From assembly GCA_900129595.1 (NCBI GenBank), contig FQWG01000002.1, positions 1-64,000 of the forward strand: DNA of 64,000 nt, written 5' to 3'. Below the pieces are notes generated by a model. That model saw only the letters and a program-made list of their open reading frames with translations, had not been told where the DNA came from and ran no database searches. Of this stretch, positions 37,008 to 45,420 are shown in pieces; position 1 is the first letter of the stretch, and the number at the start of each line of letters is the position of its first letter. Made by a program: the position numbers and the translations under genes. Origin of the DNA: Flavobacterium frigidimaris (GTDB lineage Bacteria; Bacteroidota; Bacteroidia; Flavobacteriales; Flavobacteriaceae).

Positions 37008-37043
37008 CAAATGTACCCCTGTAATATGAAGACAAAATGAAGA
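37008..37043 (-). promoter_or_regulatory. Promoter of the peptide array with OmpR/PhoB-type direct repeats
   Basis: TACATTTG (minus, 37008-37015) is the -7 box. TGAAGA (plus) occurs at 37027-37032 and 37038-37043, 11 bp apart, and the nearer copy begins 11 bases after the box. This is the same layout as at 34032-34069. A CAAA at 37033-37036 could also act as a -33 box (gap 17). Confidence 0.7.
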
Positions 37044-37099
37044 AATCCCTGATCATAATTATTTTAACGTGACATTAACTATTGGGTGTTTTTCTACCA

Positions 37100-37221
37100 T
37101 ATAAGTGATATAAGCTCATTTAATTTTATCACCGAAATGTTAGACGCGCTGCTGTGCGTCTCTGCAATGCATTGCATCTTTACAGAGCGTACGCTGCTAA
37201 AATGAACTTATATTACTTATA
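37100..37221. repeat. MITE-like hairpin element
   Basis: 24-bp terminal inverted repeats with three mismatches (37100-37123 beginning TATAAGTGATATAAG, and 37198-37221 ending CTTATATTACTTATA) enclose a GC-richer core. The core has its own inverted repeats: AGACGC/GCGTCT, CTCTG/CAGAG and the palindrome GCAATGCATTGC. A piece of a similar core (GACGCACTGCTGCGCGCC with CTTTACA) recurs near 52591-52612. It encodes nothing. Confidence 0.6.
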
Positions 37222-37292
37222 GGATAAAATTTTTCTGTTTTGATTAATTTTTGAAACCCAATTGTTTATTTTTACAGACTAATATTTTTTAT

Positions 37293-40139
37293 ATGTCAAC
37301 TCAAAAACGTCTTTTCCTTCTCGATGCTTATGCTTTAATATTTCGTGGTTATTATGCTTTCATAAAAAATCCGCGCATCAATTCAAAAGGAATGGATACA
37401 TCAGCGATTATGGGTTTTATGAACTCTCTTTTGGATGTTATTAAACGTGAAAAACCAGATCATTTAGCTGTAGCCTTTGATAAAGGAGGAAGCCAATTGC
37501 GTAACGAAATATTCCCTGAATACAAAGCAAATCGTGATGTTACACCCGAAGCAATCAAAATTGCCGTACCCTATATATGTGAGCTGTTAAAAGCCATGCA
37601 CATTCCGATTATTCAGGTTGAAGGTTTTGAAGCCGACGATTTAATTGGAACCATTGCCAAACAAGCCGAAAAAGAAAACTATAAAGTTTTTATGGTAACT
37701 CCTGACAAGGATTTTGCTCAATTGGTTTCTGAGAACATCTTCATGTACAAACCAGCCCGTATGGGTAACGGAATAGAAATTTGGGGTGTTCCCGAAGTAT
37801 TGGCAAAATTTGAAATCGAACGTCCTGAGCAGGTAATTGACTTTCTTGGAATGATGGGTGACGCCGCTGATAATATCCCCGGACTTCCGGGAGTTGGCGA
37901 GGTAACTGCCAAAAAACTTTTAAAAGAATTTGGAACAATGGAAAACCTTTTAGCAAATACCGATAAGCTAAAAGGAAAAATGAAAGAGAATATTGAAGCC
38001 AACAAAGAAAAAGGGTTACTTTCTAAAACATTAGCCACTATATTATTAGATTGCCCGGTAACTTTTAATGAGGACGATTACGAATTAACCCGCCCTGATA
38101 TCGAAAAAACCGATGCTATTTTTCAGGAATTGGAATTCAGAAGAATGGCGGAACAATTTGATAATTTATTTAAAGTGGGCGGAGGAAATGAGCTGGCAAA
38201 TGCAGGCCAGCCTTCGGATGCTAAGTTGTACAAAAAACCACAACCTAAAAACGACGATCAGTTTGATCTTTTTGGAGGTGGCGCAACCACAGATGAAAGT
38301 ACAGAAGAAAGAACTTCATTCTATAATACTTTAGAAAATACACCTCACTCCTACCAGGCCGTTGAAGGCGATTTAGGAATTAAATTACTGATACAAAATT
38401 TACAAAAACAGACTGCCGTTTGTTTCGATACAGAAACTACCGGTTTAGATGCTTTGCATGCTGAATTGGTAGGAATGTCTTTTGCCTATGAAAAAGGCAA
38501 AGCATTTTACGTTCCGTTTCCAGAAAATCAGGAAGAAGCTCAGATTTTAGTTGATAAATTCAGACCGTTTTTTGAGAATGAAGACATCGAAAAAATTGGT
38601 CAGAATTTAAAATACGATCTGAAAATCCTTTCTAATTATGGCGTGGTTGTAAAAGGAAAACTTTTTGATACCATGATTGCGCATTATCTGATCAATCCGG
38701 ATATGCGTCATAATATGGATATTCTTGCCGAAACCTATTTGAAATATTCTCCTAAATCAATTGAAACTTTAATAGGTAAAAAAGGTAAAAACCAAATTAC
38801 AATGCGCGACGTGGCCCTTGAAGAGATTAAGGAATATGCTGCGGAAGATGCCGATATTACATTGCAACTAAAAGAAATTTTTACAACAGAACTAGACAAA
38901 ACAGAAACTAAAAAGTTATTTGATGAAATCGAAATTCCGTTAGTAAGTGTTTTAGCTGCTATGGAAACTGAAGGAATTCGTCTAGACGTAGAATTCTTAA
39001 GTACAATGTCGAAAGAAATGGATATTGAGATCAAATCTCTGGAAGAAAAAATATACGAAACTGCCGGTGAGAAATTCAATTTAGCATCTCCAAAACAATT
39101 AGGAGATATCTTATTTGATAAAATGAAAATTGGCGGGGCGAAACAAAAGAAAACCAAAACGGGTCAATATGCGACTGGCGAAGAAGTTTTGACTTATTTA
39201 GCCAATGACAATCCGATCGTAAAACAGATTCTGGATTGGCGCCAAATGGTAAAACTACAAAGTACTTATATTTTGGCTTTGCCGGAACAAGTAGACAAAA
39301 AAACATTACGCGTTCATACCGATTATATGCAAACTGTTGCTGCAACCGGACGTTTGAGTTCTAATAATCCGAACTTGCAGAATATTCCGATTCGTACTGA
39401 AAGAGGCCGTCAGATTCGTAAAGCTTTTGTTGCCCGCGATGAAAACCATACTTTAATCTCTGCCGATTACTCGCAAATAGAATTAAGAATTATTGCCGCT
39501 TTGAGCGGAGAAGAAAATATGATTGCCGCTTTTAAAAACGGAGAAGACATTCACAAAGCAACTGCTGCAAAAGTTTTTGACGTGCCTTTGGATGAAGTTT
39601 CACGTGAACAAAGAAGCAATGCAAAAACTGTAAACTTTGGGATTATATACGGAGTTTCTGCTTTTGGATTAAGCAATCAAACATCATTGTCCCGCAGCGA
39701 AAGCGCCGCTTTGATCGAAGCGTATTACAAAACATACCCAAGATTAAAATCATACATCCAGGAACAAATAGAATTTGCCCGCGAAAAAGGATATGTGCAA
39801 ACGATTTTAGGCCGTCGTCGTTATTTAAAAGACATCAACTCCGCAAATGCCGTAGTGAGAAGTGCTGCCGAAAGAAATGCTGTAAACGCACCAATTCAGG
39901 GAAGCGCTGCCGATGTCATTAAAATCGCAATGATCAACATTCACAAAAAACTAAAAGAAGAAAACTGGAAATCAAGAATGCTGCTTCAGGTACATGATGA
40001 GCTTGTGTTCGATGTTCACAATGATGAACTCGAGAAAATTCAGCCTATGATTAAACACGAAATGGAAAATGCATTTATGATGAGTGTTCCTTTAGATGTT
40101 GAATTAGGTTTAGGTAAAGATTGGCTAGAGGCGCATTAA
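37293..40139 (+). CDS. polA: DNA polymerase I
   Basis: With the ATG at 37293 (MSTQKRLFLLDAYAL) the product has 948 residues; the frame can be extended to a TTG at 37251 inside the leader. It has a 5'-3' exonuclease domain (about 1-300) and a 3'-5' exonuclease domain with intact DxE (FDTETTGLD near 378), ND and YAAED motifs, so proofreading looks active. The polymerase domain has motifs A (DYSQIELR near 724), B (RSNAKTVNFGIIYG) and C (VHDELVFD near 902). It works in Okazaki-fragment processing and repair. The unknown membrane-anchored gene follows after nine bases. Confidence 0.97.
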   Translation: MSTQKRLFLLDAYALIFRGYYAFIKNPRINSKGMDTSAIMGFMNSLLDVIKREKPDHLAVAFDKGGSQLRNEIFPEYKANRDVTPEAIKIAVPYICELLKAMHIPIIQVEGFEADDLIGTIAKQAEKENYKVFMVTPDKDFAQLVSENIFMYKPARMGNGIEIWGVPEVLAKFEIERPEQVIDFLGMMGDAADNIPGLPGVGEVTAKKLLKEFGTMENLLANTDKLKGKMKENIEANKEKGLLSKTLATILLDCPVTFNEDDYELTRPDIEKTDAIFQELEFRRMAEQFDNLFKVGGGNELANAGQPSDAKLYKKPQPKNDDQFDLFGGGATTDESTEERTSFYNTLENTPHSYQAVEGDLGIKLLIQNLQKQTAVCFDTETTGLDALHAELVGMSFAYEKGKAFYVPFPENQEEAQILVDKFRPFFENEDIEKIGQNLKYDLKILSNYGVVVKGKLFDTMIAHYLINPDMRHNMDILAETYLKYSPKSIETLIGKKGKNQITMRDVALEEIKEYAAEDADITLQLKEIFTTELDKTETKKLFDEIEIPLVSVLAAMETEGIRLDVEFLSTMSKEMDIEIKSLEEKIYETAGEKFNLASPKQLGDILFDKMKIGGAKQKKTKTGQYATGEEVLTYLANDNPIVKQILDWRQMVKLQSTYILALPEQVDKKTLRVHTDYMQTVAATGRLSSNNPNLQNIPIRTERGRQIRKAFVARDENHTLISADYSQIELRIIAALSGEENMIAAFKNGEDIHKATAAKVFDVPLDEVSREQRSNAKTVNFGIIYGVSAFGLSNQTSLSRSESAALIEAYYKTYPRLKSYIQEQIEFAREKGYVQTILGRRRYLKDINSANAVVRSAAERNAVNAPIQGSAADVIKIAMINIHKKLKEENWKSRMLLQVHDELVFDVHNDELEKIQPMIKHEMENAFMMSVPLDVELGLGKDWLEAH

Positions 40140-40148
40140 AAAACTGAA

Positions 40149-41282
40149 ATGAAAAAGAAAACAATCAAATACTCCATTGCGACAATAATTATTTTGTTTT
40201 TAGTATATCAAATTAATATTGGCCTTGCTTTGGGTATTGATACTTTTTTTATAAATCTTTTTCCTCGCACAAAATTACCAAGCAAACTTGTCGGTTATAA
40301 AAATTTATCTGAAGTAAAAAAATTCGGTAATCATGATATAACATTATTTGGAAAAAGCAAAGGATATTATCCCAATATCGACTTTCAAATACTTGAAATT
40401 TCGAAAGGAGAAATTATACTTAAAGTTATAACTAAAACAGAACCTTACGATCATGGAGGAGGAAATAAAGGTGATAACTTTTTAAACACCGTATTTAAAA
40501 TGGACTCCCACGGAAACATTTCCGATACTTTAAATTATAAAACTTCATCGTCAAATCAATCCGAATTTGGCGATGTTGTTTTACTAAACAAACAAATAGT
40601 TAACAAAGATCTGCTCTATTACCAAACTTGGCCAACTGACGGAAACAAAGCAAAAAAAACTTTTATCCCTGTAAACAAAGACTTAACATGGGACACTGAA
40701 AAACTATCAAAATATTATCACGACACTATTTTACCTAATTGTATTTACTTAGACAATTTTTACGCCTGGAGAGATAAGTCAATACCTGTTGACAAAAGAT
40801 CATCGATCATCTATTTTACAAACAATCAATGGTATGTATTATATGGTGTCGAATCTAAAATATCTGATAATGCACAAAAACAAAGTTTTAATCAAAACAA
40901 AAAAGTTACTAACGAAAATGCCCTTGGCAAAATACCCAACGATAAAATACTGTTTAAATATTTCCAAAAATTAGATTACAATTCAAATGTCATGGGACGA
41001 ACCCAAGCGAATGACTCTTATACTTACTATTATTGGAACGGGATCGCCTTTATTAATATACTTTTTGCGAATGACACGCTAAAATTCAAAAAAGAAGATA
41101 TTTTTATCGATGATTATGACACAGAAGAAAAATCAATCTATGACACCGTAAAAGACAAACAAAAAGAATTGGAAAAAAGTTTAAAATCAGAATACGGTTT
41201 TTATACTCATCCTGATTTACAATTTACTTTGATCCAGGATAAAAAAGACAATAGTTTATACCTTATTAAGAAAACAAAATAA
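40149..41282 (+). CDS. Membrane-anchored protein of unknown function
   Basis: A 377-residue product I do not recognise. One N-terminal hydrophobic helix (about 8-28) follows a Lys-rich start, so the rest should face the periplasm or be membrane-tethered. The body is rich in Lys, Asn, Tyr and Asp without cysteines or clear repeats, and contains the glycine cluster DHGGGNKGDN near 103. It follows polA after nine bases and is probably read through from it, but nothing links the functions. The bidirectional terminator at 41295 follows. Confidence 0.75.
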   Translation: MKKKTIKYSIATIIILFLVYQINIGLALGIDTFFINLFPRTKLPSKLVGYKNLSEVKKFGNHDITLFGKSKGYYPNIDFQILEISKGEIILKVITKTEPYDHGGGNKGDNFLNTVFKMDSHGNISDTLNYKTSSSNQSEFGDVVLLNKQIVNKDLLYYQTWPTDGNKAKKTFIPVNKDLTWDTEKLSKYYHDTILPNCIYLDNFYAWRDKSIPVDKRSSIIYFTNNQWYVLYGVESKISDNAQKQSFNQNKKVTNENALGKIPNDKILFKYFQKLDYNSNVMGRTQANDSYTYYYWNGIAFINILFANDTLKFKKEDIFIDDYDTEEKSIYDTVKDKQKELEKSLKSEYGFYTHPDLQFTLIQDKKDNSLYLIKKTK

Positions 41283-41294
41283 GGTATTATAAAA

Positions 41295-41324
41295 AAACCA
41301 TTCGTTGCAGCGAATGGTTTTTTG
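41295..41324. terminator. Bidirectional terminator between the unknown gene and the LacI-type gene
   Basis: AAACCATTCG (41295-41304) and CGAATGGTTT (41311-41320) are perfectly complementary, with A runs on the left and T runs on the right. It serves both converging genes. Confidence 0.88.
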
Positions 41325-41325
41325 T

Positions 41326-42354
41326 TTATTTAACTTTTCTTGTCGATTCTCGTTCTTTCAACTTCGTCTTAATAACGATAGTTTCATAATCTGAAGTTTC
41401 TTCTTCTGATTCTTCTAATCGTTTGATCAATTGTTTGGCGGCAACTTCTCCAATTTCAATTCCGTGTTGACTTACAGTTGTTAGACTTGGTGATAAACGT
41501 CTCGATGCTAAAATTCCGTCAGCAAAACCTATAATCGAAATATCTTCAGGTACTTTATATCCTTTTTTCAAACTTACACGTAAAGCGGCAACTGAATCAT
41601 TTTCATCCAAAGCAAAAATAGCGTCAATTTTATTATCTAAGAGCGCATCAATCTTGCTCTTCATATCTTCTTCAGAATCGGTACGAAGAATAATTTTTTC
41701 GTTTACCGGAATATTATTATCCGCTAAAGCTTTCAAATAGCCATCTGCTCTTAATTTTCCAACACTTAAATTATCTACTGAAGAAATCAGGGCAATATTT
41801 TTACATCCTAAATTGATCAAATGCTGTGTTGAATTTAAAGCCGAGTCAAAATCATCTACCACCACTTTATCACATTCTACTTCATCAGCGATACGATCAA
41901 ACATTACGATTGGCGTTCCGTCATTTATAATTGCTGAAAAATGTGAATAATCCTGTAATTTCTGCGCTTCTTCAGAAACTGAAAGAATAAATCCGTCGAT
42001 TGTTCCGTTGCTCAACATTTCAAGTGTATGAATTTCTTTCTCTAAAGATTCATTCGAAATACACGTAATTACATTGTATCCTTTTTTATCGGCTACTTTT
42101 TCGATACCACTAAAAACCTTTGCAAAAAAGGAGTTCAATATATTAGGTATAATTACACCGATCGTTTTGGTTTTACGATTCTTTAAATTCAGACCAATAA
42201 CATTCGGTTTATAATTTTTGAGTTTGGCATACTCCTTAATCTTCACCTTCGTTTGCTCACTAATTTCCGGACTGTCATTTAACGCCTTAGAAACCGTAGA
42301 CACAGAAACACCTAGTTCTTTCGCAATTTGTTTTAGAGTTGCTTTAGCTTTCAT
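41326..42354 (-). CDS. LacI-family transcription regulator
   Basis: A 342-residue repressor-type protein. The N-terminal helix-turn-helix and hinge (TLKQIAKELGVSVSTVSKAL, residues 3-22) precede a periplasmic-binding-protein-like sensor domain (about 60-335; TIGVIIPNI, IDGFILSVS, DGILASRRLSPSLTTV). Effectors are usually sugars or their derivatives. No catabolic genes adjoin it, so its targets are probably elsewhere or include itself. It is convergent with the polA unit and divergent from the ferritin-like pair. Confidence 0.92.
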   Translation of the reverse strand: MKAKATLKQIAKELGVSVSTVSKALNDSPEISEQTKVKIKEYAKLKNYKPNVIGLNLKNRKTKTIGVIIPNILNSFFAKVFSGIEKVADKKGYNVITCISNESLEKEIHTLEMLSNGTIDGFILSVSEEAQKLQDYSHFSAIINDGTPIVMFDRIADEVECDKVVVDDFDSALNSTQHLINLGCKNIALISSVDNLSVGKLRADGYLKALADNNIPVNEKIILRTDSEEDMKSKIDALLDNKIDAIFALDENDSVAALRVSLKKGYKVPEDISIIGFADGILASRRLSPSLTTVSQHGIEIGEVAAKQLIKRLEESEEETSDYETIVIKTKLKERESTRKVK

Positions 42355-42380
42355 TTAAAAATAATTTTATGTAATTAATA

Positions 42381-42413
42381 CAAATATAGTAGAATTAGCG
42401 AAAATAAAACAAA
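42381..42413 (-). promoter_or_regulatory. Promoter of the LacI-type gene
   Basis: On the minus strand TTTG (42410-42413), 21 bp, then TATATTTG (42381-42388). The transcript would start about 20 bases before the ATG. Confidence 0.6.
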
Positions 42414-42550
42414 AAACACCTACCAGTATTTGAAATTATAAGGCCTTTTTTAAAATAAAAATAAAAAACCGTGATTTTTCAAAACCGTACATCATAAAAT
42501 TTCGTTAATACCTTAATACATGTTATTAACCTTTTTAAAAAACCTTGATT

Positions 42551-43300
42551 ATGAAAAACGAAGTTAAAATTCATGAGGTTGACCCTTCATTGAATAACAG
42601 AAGGAGCTTCTTAAAGCTCAGCGGCTTGGCATTAGCAGGCGCAGGTCTTGTAATAGCTGGTTGCAGCAATAACGATGATGATAATAACCAACCGGAAGAC
42701 ACTTCATTGCCGGGAGTTAGAAATGGTGTTTTTGATTTAGGCTCTGGAGATTTTGGAGTATTAACATATGCTTATGCTCTTGAACAACTGGAAGCTGACT
42801 TTTATACTAAAGTTGTAAACGCTACAAACTTTAACAGCGCCTTTAATGATATTGAACGTCAGATCCTAACTGATTTATATCATCACGAAGTAATTCACAG
42901 AGATTTCTTTAAAGCTGCTTTATCAGGAGCACTTCCAAATCCAAGCTCACAATTACTTCCTACATTAGCGTTTAATTATGGCTCGCTTAACTTTAACAGC
43001 CGTACAGATGTTCTTGCAACAGCAAAAGCGCTTGAAGACACTGGAGTTGCTGCTTATAACGGAGCCGGAAAACTAATTAAAAGTGCCGATTATTTACTAT
43101 TAGCCGGGAAAATTGTTTCGGTAGAGGCCCGACATGCAGCTGCTATCAGAAGTTTAATCAATCCTAACTCTAAGGATTTTGCCGGCGATGATATTATAAG
43201 TACATCTACTGGCTTGGATGTTGCTAAAGATCCTTCTAAAATCCTGCCAATTGCGGGAGGCTTCATTACTACAAAATTTACTGCCAAATATTTACCTTAA
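42551..43300 (+). CDS. Tat-exported ferritin-like lipoprotein
   Basis: I choose the ATG at 42551, giving 249 residues; the frame opens six bases earlier with TTG. The N-terminus has a twin-arginine signal (NNRRSFLKLSGLAL) ending in a lipobox (VIAGC), so a folded protein is sent across the membrane and lipidated. A ferritin-like four-helix domain follows (YALEQLEADFY, YHHEVIHRDFF, LEDTGVAAYNG, VEARHAAAIR), in which Glu and His residues can form a di-iron site. It is followed 26 bases later by a paralogue. Function is not established; iron storage or peroxide defence in the periplasm is possible. Confidence 0.88.
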   Translation: MKNEVKIHEVDPSLNNRRSFLKLSGLALAGAGLVIAGCSNNDDDNNQPEDTSLPGVRNGVFDLGSGDFGVLTYAYALEQLEADFYTKVVNATNFNSAFNDIERQILTDLYHHEVIHRDFFKAALSGALPNPSSQLLPTLAFNYGSLNFNSRTDVLATAKALEDTGVAAYNGAGKLIKSADYLLLAGKIVSVEARHAAAIRSLINPNSKDFAGDDIISTSTGLDVAKDPSKILPIAGGFITTKFTAKYLP

Positions 43301-43326
43301 TCTTAACTAGCTAAAACTTAGAAATT

Positions 43327-44139
43327 ATGAATATTTTAAAATTTATAGAAACTTTTACTGATGACAGCTTAATGAGAAGCACTGGTTCAAGAAGAGACAG
43401 TTTTAATCAGTTTGGAAACATAGGAAAAACACTGGCATACGCATCCATCCCATTTGGATTATCTGCTATGGCAAATAAGGCATTTGCAAAAGATATTACT
43501 GCAACGCCGGCAACACCAATTGGCGCCCTGCAATTTGCATTGACATTAGAATATCTGGAAAACGAATTTTACGCCATGGCATTAGACTCCGGAGTAATTC
43601 CTGCATCAGAAAATGGTGGCCGTGATTTAAAAGTGTTCCAGCAAATAGCAGCACATGAGTCCAGTCATGTTAAATTTTTGATTGCTGGACTGGGCGGATC
43701 AGGAAGTGCCAATTTTGTTGCAAAACCCACTTTTGATTTTACTGTTGGCGGAACATTTAATCCGTTTGGTGACTATCAAACCTTTTTAGCATTGGCACAA
43801 GCTTTTGAAGATACCGGCGTAAGAGCCTATAAAGGCCAGGCTGGAAACTTAATTACCACACCCGATTTATTAACTGCCGCATTACAAATACATTCTGTAG
43901 AAGCCCGTCATGCTTCAGAAGTAAGACGATTACGCGGATTAAAAGGATGGATTTCTAATGACGAGAGAGGTGCAGGAATGCCAGCAGCCACTCAAGCCGT
44001 TTACGCCGGCGAAGGAGTTACCGTACAGGCAGGATTTAATACTGCTGCTGCATTTGGAGCTGCTGCAGGATCAGAAGCTTACGATGAGCCACTTACAACA
44101 CAACAAGTTGTAGATATTGCCAATTTATTTATTGTTTAA
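43327..44139 (+). CDS. Exported ferritin-like protein
   Basis: A 270-residue paralogue of the upstream gene. The N-terminus has RRDSFNQFG and a hydrophobic stretch cut near NKAFA, which looks like a degenerate Tat signal without lipobox. The ferritin-like helices repeat the pattern: LEYLENEFYAMAL, AHESSHVKFLI, FEDTGVRAYKG and VEARHASEVRRL. A C-terminal extension (about 200-270) is absent from the partner. Co-transcribed pairs of this family are common in Bacteroidota, which suggests a heteromeric complex. Confidence 0.87.
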   Translation: MNILKFIETFTDDSLMRSTGSRRDSFNQFGNIGKTLAYASIPFGLSAMANKAFAKDITATPATPIGALQFALTLEYLENEFYAMALDSGVIPASENGGRDLKVFQQIAAHESSHVKFLIAGLGGSGSANFVAKPTFDFTVGGTFNPFGDYQTFLALAQAFEDTGVRAYKGQAGNLITTPDLLTAALQIHSVEARHASEVRRLRGLKGWISNDERGAGMPAATQAVYAGEGVTVQAGFNTAAAFGAAAGSEAYDEPLTTQQVVDIANLFIV

Positions 44140-44160
44140 CACAAATAATTCTAAATATTG

Positions 44161-44198
44161 AACCACCTTCGCGTTATTGTGAAGGTGGTTTTTTTTTA
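44161..44198 (+). terminator. Terminator after the ferritin-like pair
   Basis: AACCACCTTC and GAAGGTGGTT form a 10-bp stem before nine T residues. Confidence 0.88.
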
Positions 44199-44258
44199 TT
44201 GTTTTAAATATAAAACTGAAACCCTGATTTTCAGCAGATAAAATATTCTTTTCAGGTA

Positions 44259-44289
44259 TTTGGTTTTAAAATAATTAATTGTACTTTTG
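44259..44289 (+). promoter_or_regulatory. Promoter of rplM-rpsI
   Basis: TTTG (44259-44262), exactly 19 bp, then TACTTTTG (44282-44289). Transcription would start near 44294. Confidence 0.75.
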
Positions 44290-44309
44290 CATCCCCTTTA
44301 TTGGGGATG
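44290..44309 (+). promoter_or_regulatory. Hairpin at the start of the rplM leader
   Basis: CATCCCC, a TTTATT loop and GGGGATG form a 7-bp stem directly after the -7 box. Leaders regulating L13 operons have been described in Bacteroidia; whether this is one is uncertain, since the predicted start site lies inside the stem. Confidence 0.4.
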
Positions 44310-44332
44310 GAATGTTTAATTAAAATAATATT

Positions 44333-44788
44333 ATGGACGCATTAAGCTACAAGACAATTTCAGCAAGCAAAGCCACTGTTACTAAAGAGTGGATTGTTGT
44401 AGACGCTGAAGGTCATAACTTAGGTCGTCTTGCTTCAAAGGTTGCAATGATCTTAAGAGGTAAGTACAAACCAAGTTACACACCGCACGTTGACTGTGGA
44501 GATAACGTAATTGTTATCAACTCAGAAAAAATTAACCTTACAGGTACAAAAATGAATGACAAAATTTACATGCGTCATACAGGTTACCCAGGAGGACAAA
44601 GAACTTTAACTGCTAAAGTATTGCAATCTAAAAACCCTGCATTATTAGTAGAAAAAGCTGTAAAAGGAATGTTACCTAAAAATAAATTAGGAGCTGAACT
44701 TTTTAGAAATCTAAATGTTGTTGTAGGTTCTGAGCACAAACAAGGAGCTCAAAAACCTAGAACTGTTAACCTAAATGATCTTAAGTAA
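44333..44788 (+). CDS. rplM: 50S ribosomal protein L13
   Basis: A 151-residue early-assembly protein of the large subunit. Family words are WIVVDAEGHNLGRLAS, GDNVIVINSEKI, YMRHTGYPGG and the C-terminal GSEHKQGAQKP. It overlaps rpsI by one base (TAATG), the conserved L13-S9 pair. Confidence 0.98.
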   Translation: MDALSYKTISASKATVTKEWIVVDAEGHNLGRLASKVAMILRGKYKPSYTPHVDCGDNVIVINSEKINLTGTKMNDKIYMRHTGYPGGQRTLTAKVLQSKNPALLVEKAVKGMLPKNKLGAELFRNLNVVVGSEHKQGAQKPRTVNLNDLK

Positions 44789-45174
44789 TGGGAGTTATTC
44801 ACAAAATCGGTAGAAGAAAAACCGCTGTTGCACGTGTATATGTTTCTGAAGGAACAGGAAAAATCACTGTAAACAAAAAAGAATTCGCAACTTACTTTCC
44901 AACTGCAACTTTACAATACAAAGTTTTACAACCAATGTCTATGACAGAAAATGTAAACAACTTTGATGTAAAAGTAAATGTTTACGGAGGTGGGTCAACT
45001 GGTCAGGCAGAAGCTGTAAGAATGGCATTAGCACGCGTTATGTGTGAAGTAAATGCTGAAAACAGAGCTATCTTAAAACCAGAAGGTTTATTAACAAGAG
45101 ATCCAAGAATGGTTGAACGTAAGAAATTCGGTCAGAAGAAAGCTCGTAAGAGATTCCAATTCTCTAAACGTTAA
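44788..45174 (+). CDS. rpsI: 30S ribosomal protein S9
   Basis: A 128-residue protein with GRRKTAVARVY near the N-terminus, YGGGSTGQAEAVRMALARV in the middle and the typical basic tail ending KKARKRFQFSKR, which reaches the P-site tRNA. Co-transcribed with rplM. Confidence 0.98.
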   Translation: MGVIHKIGRRKTAVARVYVSEGTGKITVNKKEFATYFPTATLQYKVLQPMSMTENVNNFDVKVNVYGGGSTGQAEAVRMALARVMCEVNAENRAILKPEGLLTRDPRMVERKKFGQKKARKRFQFSKR

Positions 45175-45181
45175 TATTACC

Positions 45182-45206
45182 TGTCTTGTTCAATTAGGAC
45201 AAGACA
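45182..45206 (+). promoter_or_regulatory. Hairpin between rpsI and rpsB
   Basis: TGTCTTGT and ACAAGACA form an 8-bp stem with a 9-base loop, eight bases after the rpsI stop. No T run follows, so it is not a plain terminator; it may be an RNA end or part of an rpsB leader. The rest of the 246-base gap is AT-rich and shows no clear promoter. Confidence 0.4.
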
Positions 45207-45420
45207 TGATCAATTATTTATTGAAATTAAAAAACACAGTTGTTGTTGCTCTCCTATCGAGGTAGGAAATAGTTTAGCATCTAAATGAAACTGGGATTGA
45301 AATATTAAAAGATTGAATAATTTAAAAATTACATACTGAAATTTTTAAATCTTTGAATTTTTAAATCATTGAATCCAAAACGGGACATTGCTAATCAACA
45401 GAACGTAAACTAGTACAAAA

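Noticed and set aside
37239..37250. polA promoter
   Set aside because: TAATTTTTG has three instead of two bases between TA and TTTG and no -33 partner; too weak to call.
45207..45420. rpsB autoregulatory leader
   Set aside because: Only AT-rich sequence and short dyads; no structure I can match to a known S2 leader.
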